From the NCBI GenBank assembly GCA_009780755.1, contig WQZL01000156.1, positions 1 through 5,959 of the forward strand: a DNA stretch of 5,959 bases. The letters are read 5' to 3'. This document shows, one piece after another, positions 1 through 4,384 of the stretch. The notes under the pieces are model-generated. The model was not told the DNA's origin, made no database searches, and was given only the letters and a program-made list of their open reading frames with translations. Within the stretch, counting starts at the first letter, position 1; each line of letters begins with the position of its first letter. Position numbers and translations under genes: made by a program. The stretch is from Promicromonosporaceae bacterium. Lineage in GTDB: Bacteria > Actinomycetota > Actinomycetes > Actinomycetales > Cellulomonadaceae.

Positions 1-1
1 G

Positions 2-403
2 AGCCAAACCATCGGACGCCTGGCCGGGGCCGCGCAGGCCGCCACCCTGGCCGAATACGGCCCAGGCCCACACACGCGATTCTGCTCGCGGCTGGTGGTG
101 CCCACGGAGACGGCGCTAGAAGTCCTGGCGTTGAAGGGCATCGCCGTGGCCTACGTGATGAGGCCGCGCAGCGACGAACCGGCGCATGGGGCACAGCGCG
201 AGGTGCTGATCGAGCTGGTGACGGCGCTGGTCAACTCTGGACCCGACGCCTTAGAGACGCCGTTTGCCGCCGACCTCGCCGCCGCGCCCGACGATGGCGC
301 CCGCCTGCGGGTGGTGGTGGATCAGGTGGCCTCATTGACCGACCAATCGGCGCTGCTGTGGCATTCCCGGCTGGTTCGCGGAGGTGCGCCGTGGCCGGGC
401 TAA
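2..403 (+). CDS. dgt: dGTPase-family triphosphohydrolase, C-terminal part (5' end outside window)
   Basis: The visible part is the last 133 residues of a deoxyguanosine triphosphate triphosphohydrolase-like protein. Members of this HD-domain family cleave dGTP (and often other dNTPs) to the nucleoside plus triphosphate in the cytoplasm. The metal-binding HD motif would lie upstream of the window, so catalytic competence cannot be judged. The assignment rests on the C-terminal blocks LVVPTETALEVLALKGIAVAYVM, QREVLIELVTAL and RLRVVVDQVASLTDQSALLWHSRL, which match my memory of actinobacterial Dgt proteins. The frame is open from base 2 with no break and ends at TAA 401-403. The gene overlaps the start of dnaG by 13 bases, so the two are almost certainly co-transcribed and translationally coupled; this pairing is common in Actinomycetota. 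The family call is solid; the substrate is inferred from the family. Confidence 0.9.
   Translation, partial: SQTIGRLAGAAQAATLAEYGPGPHTRFCSRLVVPTETALEVLALKGIAVAYVMRPRSDEPAHGAQREVLIELVTALVNSGPDALETPFAADLAAAPDDGARLRVVVDQVASLTDQSALLWHSRLVRGGAPWPG
380..386 (+). promoter_or_regulatory. Shine-Dalgarno site for dnaG
   Basis: GGAGGTG at 380-386 lies inside the end of dgt. The GGAGG core ends six bases before the GTG at 391. This decides the dnaG start in favour of GTG 391 rather than the in-frame ATG at 358, which has no comparable site and would add 11 residues not seen in relatives. Confidence 0.85.
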
Positions 404-2334
404 TCAAACGCGAGGATGTCGAAGCCGTCCGCGAGCGCACCCGCATCGAGGATATTGTCGGCGCTCAGGTGACGCTCAAACCCGCCGGGGTGGGGTCGAT
501 GAAGGGCTTGTGCCCATTCCACGACGAGCGGACGCCGTCGTTTACCGTGCGGCCCGCCGTTGGGCGGTATCACTGCTTTGGCTGCGGGGAATCAGGGGAC
601 GCGATAGCGTTCGTGATGAAGCTCGATGGGCTGAGCTTCGCTGAGGCCGTGGGAATGCTCGCCGACCGGTGTGGCGTGCAGTTGCGCTACGAGGAGTCGT
701 CGGGGGCCAGCGGAAACGTACGCCGCGACGATCCAGGTCGCCGTCAGCGGCTGATCGACGCGAACCGGGTGGCCGCCGAGTATTACGCCGAGCAGTTGTT
801 TTCCTCTGCCGAGGCCAAGTCCGGACGGCGCTTTTTGGCGGAGCGCTCCTTTGGTCGCGCCGATGCCGAGAAGTTCTCGGTGGGGTATGCCCCCTCGGGC
901 TGGAATCACCTGCGCGACTACCTTCAGGCCAAGGGCTACACGCAGGCCGAACTGCTGGCCGCCGGACTGGTTAAGCAGGGGCAACGCGGTCCATATGATG
1001 CCTTCCGGGGTCGCCTAATCTGGCCTATCCGCGACACATCCGGGGCCGTGGTTGGCTTCGGAGCGCGCAAGCTATACGAGGAGGACAACGGCCCGAAGTT
1101 CCTGAACACCACCGAGACTTCCCTGTATAAGAAGTCACAAGTGCTATATGGCGTTGATCTGGCGAAGAAGGCGATTGCCCGGGACAAGCGGGTTGTCATC
1201 GTTGAGGGTTACACGGATGTGATGGCCGCACACCTTTCGGGGGTGGAGAGCGCGGTAGCCACCTGTGGCACGGCGTTTGGTGCCGATCATGCCCGGATAA
1301 TGCGGCGTCTGATGGGTGATTTCGGCGCGGGTGGTGGCCTGCAACTGGCCTCCGGTCAGTCGCTCGGGGGAGAGGTGATCTTCACCTTTGACGGGGATGC
1401 GGCCGGGCAGAAGGCCGCCCTGCGCGCCTTCGGTGAGGATCAACGCTTCCACGCTCAGACCTTCGTGGCTGTGGCCGCCGATGGCATGGACCCGTGCGAT
1501 CTGCGGATCGCCAAGGGGCCAGCAGCCGTGCGGGCGCTGGTGGATGGGCGGGTGCCGCTGTTTGAGTTTGTGATTCGCACCACGCTTGAGCGCTTCGACC
1601 TGAACTCCGTAGAGGGCCGGGTTCAGGCGTTGCGGGAGACCGCCGGGTACGTGGCCGGGATTCGTGACCGAGCCATGCAGGATGGTTACGTCCGCTCGTT
1701 GGCCGGCTGGATTGGCCTGGATATCGAGGAGGTGCGCCGCGAGGTTTCCCACGTCGTAAAATCTCCGCGCAAGCCGCAAGAGCGTCATCCTGCGCGAAGC
1801 GAGGTACGAGCGGAGTCGCAGGACCCAGCCCCGCAGGCTTCCCCCGCCTATCATCTTCCCAACCCCCGTGATCCGGTGGCTCACACGGAACACCTGGCCT
1901 TGGTCGCGGTGTTGCAGTACCCGCAGCACATTCCCGAAGAGTTCGACATGCTAGGCCCGAGCGCCTTCACCACCCCGGTGTGGCGGGCGATTCATGATGC
2001 GATCCGTGCCGCCGGGGGTGTGGCCACGGGCCGGACGCTTGCCACGAGCGGGTGGGTAAGTGCGGTAGAAACCCAGGCGGGTGAGGCGCTTTCCCCGCTG
2101 ATAAATCAACTGTCGGTAACCCCGCTGCCGGAGGATCGAGAAGAGGTGATTGGTCGCTACGTGGCCGATGTGATCCGGGCATTGCGCGACCTTGGCCTCA
2201 CCCGGCAGATCGCCGATGCCCGTAGCCGCCTGATGCGTACCGACGCCACCGCGAATCCGGATGAACACCGCGTCAGCATGGAGGCTCTGCTCGCCCTCGA
2301 AACCACCCGCCGCCGCCTCCGGGAGACCGACTAA
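391..2334 (+). CDS. dnaG: DNA primase DnaG
   Basis: DnaG makes the short RNA primers for lagging-strand and origin DNA synthesis and works with the DnaB helicase. From the GTG start the protein is 647 residues, within the usual actinobacterial range. The CHC2 zinc-binding domain is at about residues 1-100, with ligands Cys41, His44, Cys62 and Cys65 (CPFH and CFGC). The central catalytic core follows, with YAPSGW and FWPI-like blocks and VGFGARKL. The Toprim fold carries the metal-binding residues Glu272 (VVIVEGYTDVM), Asp334 and Asp336 (FDGDAAG). All expected key residues are present. The C-terminal helicase-binding region is at about 495-640, after a charged Pro-rich linker. Two oddities are noted: about 11-17 extra Gly/Ser/Leu residues between the Toprim motifs (311-327), and a repeat-like stretch in the linker (465-479). 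The gene starts inside dgt and ends 153 bases before rbfA. The identification is firm. Confidence 0.97.
   Translation: MAGLIKREDVEAVRERTRIEDIVGAQVTLKPAGVGSMKGLCPFHDERTPSFTVRPAVGRYHCFGCGESGDAIAFVMKLDGLSFAEAVGMLADRCGVQLRYEESSGASGNVRRDDPGRRQRLIDANRVAAEYYAEQLFSSAEAKSGRRFLAERSFGRADAEKFSVGYAPSGWNHLRDYLQAKGYTQAELLAAGLVKQGQRGPYDAFRGRLIWPIRDTSGAVVGFGARKLYEEDNGPKFLNTTETSLYKKSQVLYGVDLAKKAIARDKRVVIVEGYTDVMAAHLSGVESAVATCGTAFGADHARIMRRLMGDFGAGGGLQLASGQSLGGEVIFTFDGDAAGQKAALRAFGEDQRFHAQTFVAVAADGMDPCDLRIAKGPAAVRALVDGRVPLFEFVIRTTLERFDLNSVEGRVQALRETAGYVAGIRDRAMQDGYVRSLAGWIGLDIEEVRREVSHVVKSPRKPQERHPARSEVRAESQDPAPQASPAYHLPNPRDPVAHTEHLALVAVLQYPQHIPEEFDMLGPSAFTTPVWRAIHDAIRAAGGVATGRTLATSGWVSAVETQAGEALSPLINQLSVTPLPEDREEVIGRYVADVIRALRDLGLTRQIADARSRLMRTDATANPDEHRVSMEALLALETTRRRLRETD
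1785..1826. repeat. Dispersed-repeat-like palindromic sequence read in frame inside the dnaG linker
   Basis: The stretch starts GTCATCCTGCGCGAAGCG and ends GCGGAGTCGCAGGACCC. Its 7-bp inverted ends TCCTGCG (1788-1794) and CGCAGGA (1817-1823) are separated by 22 bases. It resembles, from memory, a family of short dispersed repeats of the type GTCATCCTG...GAAGCG...GTCGCAGGATCC found in many bacterial genomes. Here it is translated as HPARSEVRAESQDP (residues 466-479), in the low-conservation hinge between the primase core and the helicase-binding domain, so the reading frame survives. The family membership is from memory and unverified. Confidence 0.5.
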
Positions 2335-2351
2335 CGTTCAGCCCCTCCTGT

Positions 2352-2427
2352 GAGATCGTCAATTTGAGGTGAGATCGTCAACTTGCGCATGCGGAAACCG
2401 ACGATCTCAGCCCAAATTGACGATCTC
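2352..2427. repeat. 76-bp palindrome of four 19-bp units (forward, forward, reverse, reverse)
   Basis: The dnaG-rbfA gap contains a palindrome centred between 2389 and 2390. Its arms 2352-2379 and 2400-2427 pair at 26 of 28 positions, and the inner part continues to a perfect CGCATGCG at the centre (2386-2393). Over the full 38-base half, 32 positions pair. Each arm is itself a tandem repeat: GAGATCGTCAATTTGAGGT (2352-2370) followed by GAGATCGTCAACTTGCGCA (2371-2389), with reverse copies at 2390-2408 and 2409-2427. As RNA it would make a very stable hairpin between dnaG and rbfA. There is no T-tract after it, so it is not a classical intrinsic terminator, but it could stop transcription, protect a 3' end or bind a protein. 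A related element lies at 4134-4199. Confidence 0.85.
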
Positions 2428-2475
2428 GCGAACGGGAGCAGGTAAAACAAGGGTGGGGGCACCGGAGGTCACGGT

Positions 2476-2487
2476 TAGGATTGACTC
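2476..2487 (+). promoter_or_regulatory. Probable -10 element giving a leaderless rbfA transcript
   Basis: TAGGAT (2476-2481) fits the actinobacterial TAnnnT -10 pattern. It ends six bases before the A of the rbfA ATG, which is where a transcript starting exactly on the start codon would be expected. No TTGACA-like -35 is visible at 17-18 bp upstream, which is common for this promoter class. The GGAGGT at 2464-2469 is 18 bases from the ATG, too far for normal use. An AGGA at 2477-2480 could serve as a weak Shine-Dalgarno site on a read-through transcript from dnaG. The promoter is inferred from pattern and spacing only. Confidence 0.5.
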
Positions 2488-3060
2488 ATGCCTGATAACC
2501 CGCGCGCCCTGCGCCTCGCCGACCGGATCAAGGTGATTGTCGCGCAGCTACTCGATACTCGGGTCAAGGACCCACGCCTGGGGTTTGTCACCATTACCGA
2601 TGTGCGGGTGACCGGTGACTTGCAGCAGGCATCAGTGTTCTACACGGTGCTGGGGTCTGATGAGGATCGGGCCAACACTGCTGCCGCGTTGAACAGCGCC
2701 AAGGGCATGATCCGTTCCGAGGTGGGCAAACAGATTGAGGTGCGGCTAACCCCGAGCATTGAGTTTCACCTGGATATGGTGCCAGAAACTTCCGCACACT
2801 TGAATGCCGCGCTAGAAGAGGCGCGCCGCCGCGACGCCGAGCTGGCGGCCCTGCGCGTGGGCAAGACCTACGCTGGCGATGCCGACCCCTACAAGGCGAA
2901 GGAAGAGGACATATCCGAGACTGCCGGAGAGTTCCTGACCGACGAGCAGGGCTTCAGCGGCTATGGCAATGGCGAGGGACCAAGCATCCCGATCAAGCCG
3001 TTCAAGTTGGGTGAAGCCACCGACGAGGCTGGGTTCGCCGGTTACGACGACGAACACTAA
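2488..3060 (+). CDS. rbfA: 30S ribosome-binding factor A
   Basis: RbfA binds the 30S subunit near the 5' helix of 16S rRNA and helps late maturation; it is important for growth in the cold. The protein is 190 residues. Residues 1-110 form the single KH-like domain, recognised by RALRLADRIKVIVAQLL, KDPRLGFVTITDVRVTGDLQQASVFY (27-52) and LTPSIEFHLD (87-96). An in-frame TGA at 2482-2484 excludes an upstream start, so ATG 2488 is the start. After a helical, Arg/Ala/Glu-rich stretch (107-124) comes an acidic, low-complexity tail of about 65 residues with two similar segments, GFSGYGNGE (155-163) and GFAGYDDEH (182-190). Such a tail is absent from the roughly 130-residue E. coli protein, but extended tails do occur in Actinomycetota. 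truB follows three bases after the stop. Here rbfA sits behind dnaG rather than infB. Confidence 0.95.
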   Translation: MPDNPRALRLADRIKVIVAQLLDTRVKDPRLGFVTITDVRVTGDLQQASVFYTVLGSDEDRANTAAALNSAKGMIRSEVGKQIEVRLTPSIEFHLDMVPETSAHLNAALEEARRRDAELAALRVGKTYAGDADPYKAKEEDISETAGEFLTDEQGFSGYGNGEGPSIPIKPFKLGEATDEAGFAGYDDEH

Positions 3061-3063
3061 CGG

Positions 3064-4113
3064 ATGACCCCGCTCATCGAAACCACCACCCCGACCCGGC
3101 CTGCGCGTCGCCCCACGGCCCCGGACGGCTTCGTGATAGTTGACAAGCCCACCGGATGGACATCGCATGACGTGGTGGGACGGATGCGGCACCTGGCCGG
3201 GACGCGCAAGGTGGGCCACGCGGGCACGCTTGATCCAATGGCGACCGGTGTACTGGTGATCGGCGTGGGCAAGGCCACCAAATTGTTGACCTACGTGGTG
3301 GGCGCCGAGAAGCAGTATGACGCCACCATTCGCCTGGGCATCGGCACTACCACAGACGATGCCGAGGGCGAGGTCACGGCCACGCCGGGCTACCCCTCCA
3401 CAACAGCTAGCGCAAGCGAGGGTGGAACGCAGGATCTAGCGTTGCAAGCCGCTCTGGCCTCGCTTACCGGTGACATCATGCAGGTGCCTACGGCGGTCTC
3501 GGCCATCAAGGTGGACGGTAAACGTGCCTACGCCCGCGTCCGGGCCGGAGAGCAGGTGGAGCTGCCCGCCCGCCCGGTAACGGTCAACCAGTTTGATGTG
3601 TTAGCCGCTCGTACCACCTTGATGCCATCAACCACGTCATCTGGCGTGAGCGATAACGAGTCGCCGGAACCGGGTGAGACGATTCCCGTCCTTGACCTCG
3701 ATGTGACCGTAACCGTCTCGTCCGGCACCTACGTTCGCGCCCTGGCTCGCGATCTGGGCGCGGCGCTCGGCACAGCAGGTCATCTAACGGCCCTGCGACG
3801 CACCAGGGTTGGCGGCAACACCCTGGCCGACGCCCACACGTTAGAACAGCTAACGGCCCAGGCAGATGCGGCCGGGGTACTCGCCACCATTCCGCTAGCC
3901 GAGGCGGCCGCCGCGCACCTGCCCTCACGTGAACTGACCGCCGCCGAAGCTCGCGAATTAAGCTTTGGCCGCTGGATCGCGCCTACCGGTACCGCCGAAC
4001 CGGTCGCCGCGCTCACCGCAGACGGCACTCTCATCGCAGTATTGACAGACACCCGCCGCGGCGAAGAAACCCTCGCCAAACCAACACTCGTACTCACCCC
4101 AGCAAACGGTTGA
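3064..4113 (+). CDS. truB: tRNA pseudouridine-55 synthase TruB
   Basis: TruB converts U55 in the T-loop of nearly all tRNAs to pseudouridine and also acts as a tRNA folding chaperone. The 349-residue protein has the family blocks in order: DGFVIVDKPTGWTSHDVV (21-38), VGHAGTLDPMATGVL (50-64) with catalytic Asp57, KQYDATIRLG with the conserved Tyr85, VPTAVSAIKVDGKRAYARVRAGE, and SSGTYVRALARDLG (219-232). A C-terminal PUA-like TruB_C segment begins around 296 (RELTAAEARELSFGRWI). It is longer than most family members, with a Thr/Pro-rich N-terminal extension (1-20), a Ser/Thr-rich loop near 115-123 and an insert at about 184-206. No Shine-Dalgarno site precedes ATG 3064; the rbfA stop lies three bases upstream, so translation probably depends on coupling. 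GTG 3133 (Val24) would cut into the first conserved block and is unlikely as the start. Confidence 0.95.
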   Translation: MTPLIETTTPTRPARRPTAPDGFVIVDKPTGWTSHDVVGRMRHLAGTRKVGHAGTLDPMATGVLVIGVGKATKLLTYVVGAEKQYDATIRLGIGTTTDDAEGEVTATPGYPSTTASASEGGTQDLALQAALASLTGDIMQVPTAVSAIKVDGKRAYARVRAGEQVELPARPVTVNQFDVLAARTTLMPSTTSSGVSDNESPEPGETIPVLDLDVTVTVSSGTYVRALARDLGAALGTAGHLTALRRTRVGGNTLADAHTLEQLTAQADAAGVLATIPLAEAAAAHLPSRELTAAEARELSFGRWIAPTGTAEPVAALTADGTLIAVLTDTRRGEETLAKPTLVLTPANG

Positions 4114-4133
4114 GTAGACCCGACCGCTGCGTC

Positions 4134-4199
4134 GAGATCGGTAGTTTGCGTTGAGGTCGGTCGCTCGAGTTACCGATCTCGACGCAAACTACCGATCTC
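4134..4199. repeat. 66-bp palindrome of 19-bp and 14-bp units, related to 2352-2427
   Basis: Twenty bases after truB lies a palindrome centred on CTCGAG (4164-4169). Twenty-nine of the 33 positions in the half-arm pair, including the first 18 without interruption (4134-4151 with 4182-4199). The arm has the same internal tandem layout as the element after dnaG: GAGATCGGTAGTTTGCGTT (4134-4152), then a shortened unit GAGGTCGGTCGCTC (4153-4166), then their reverse copies. In + strand RNA three of the four mismatches become G-U pairs (4152/4181, 4156/4177, 4163/4170), leaving one true mismatch. No T-run follows, so it is not a textbook intrinsic terminator, yet its place after truB fits a transcription end. 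Confidence 0.85.
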
Positions 4200-4246
4200 A
4201 ATGAAACGGGCCGCCCGGTTGAGGGGTGAGGTACATCTGACGACAG

Positions 4247-4280
4247 AAATGTGACCAAATCGTGACAAATGTGTGTTAAA
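4247..4280 (+). promoter_or_regulatory. Phased direct repeat, possible response-regulator site or bent DNA
   Basis: Short A/T-rich blocks recur every 10 bases, in step with the helix: AAAT at 4247-4250, 4257-4260 and 4267-4270, then TAAA at 4277-4280. Two of the blocks belong to a direct repeat GTGACCAAAT (4251-4260) and GTGACAAAT (4262-4270), where the GTGAC cores are spaced by six bases (11-base period). Direct repeats of this period are typical of OmpR/PhoB-type response regulators, including actinobacterial ones such as MtrA and GlnR. No specific regulator can be named from sequence alone. Confidence 0.3.
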
Positions 4281-4302
4281 CGTTTTCCTGGGAGCGCAAC
4301 CA
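4278..4302 (+). promoter_or_regulatory. Candidate LacI-family operators upstream of the secreted CBM protein
   Basis: TGGGAGCGCAACCA (4289-4302) matches 12 of 14 positions of TGGGAGCGCTCCCA, the operator known for the cellobiose-responsive LacI-family repressors CelR of Thermobifida and CebR of Streptomyces. Directly before it, AAACGTTT (4278-4285) is a perfect 8-bp palindrome with the central CG common in LacI-family operators. A TAGTCT (4308-4313) just downstream could be a TAnnnT -10 element, though no good -35 is seen. The site lies 82 bases before a gene for a secreted carbohydrate-binding protein, which fits sugar-controlled expression. The right half of the CelR-like box is degenerate, so occupancy is uncertain. 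Confidence 0.45.
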
Positions 4303-4371
4303 CCGCCTAGTCTCGACCTCAGCGGCGCAGCTGGCGCGTCGCGGGGGCCACGAGCCTCCCCGAGTATCGCG

Positions 4372-4377
4372 AAGGGG
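4372..4377 (+). promoter_or_regulatory. Shine-Dalgarno site for the secreted CBM protein
   Basis: AAGGGG at 4372-4377 lies seven bases before ATG 4385. Together with the signal peptide that begins at this ATG, it fixes the start. Confidence 0.75.
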
Positions 4378-4384
4378 CAGATAC

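Noticed and set aside
358..390. ATG 358 as the dnaG start
   Set aside because: GTG 391 has GGAGGTG at the right distance and gives an N-terminus that lines up with known DnaG proteins (zinc ligands at 41, 44, 62, 65).
1144..1929. A 261-codon open frame on the - strand within dnaG
   Set aside because: It lies fully opposite well-conserved primase sequence and shows no family motif.
2352..2427. Classical rho-independent terminator after dnaG
   Set aside because: The hairpin is long, but no T-run follows on either strand and the four-unit design is unlike a simple terminator. A terminating role is possible but not shown.
4207..4217. CGGGC-C-GCCCG inverted repeat
   Set aside because: It is short, with a single central base and GC-only content, and easily arises by chance here.
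4338..4366. GC-rich hairpin or riboswitch in the leader of the secreted protein
   Set aside because: A bulged stem of about six pairs can be drawn, but no conserved riboswitch core was recognised; in this composition such stems are common.
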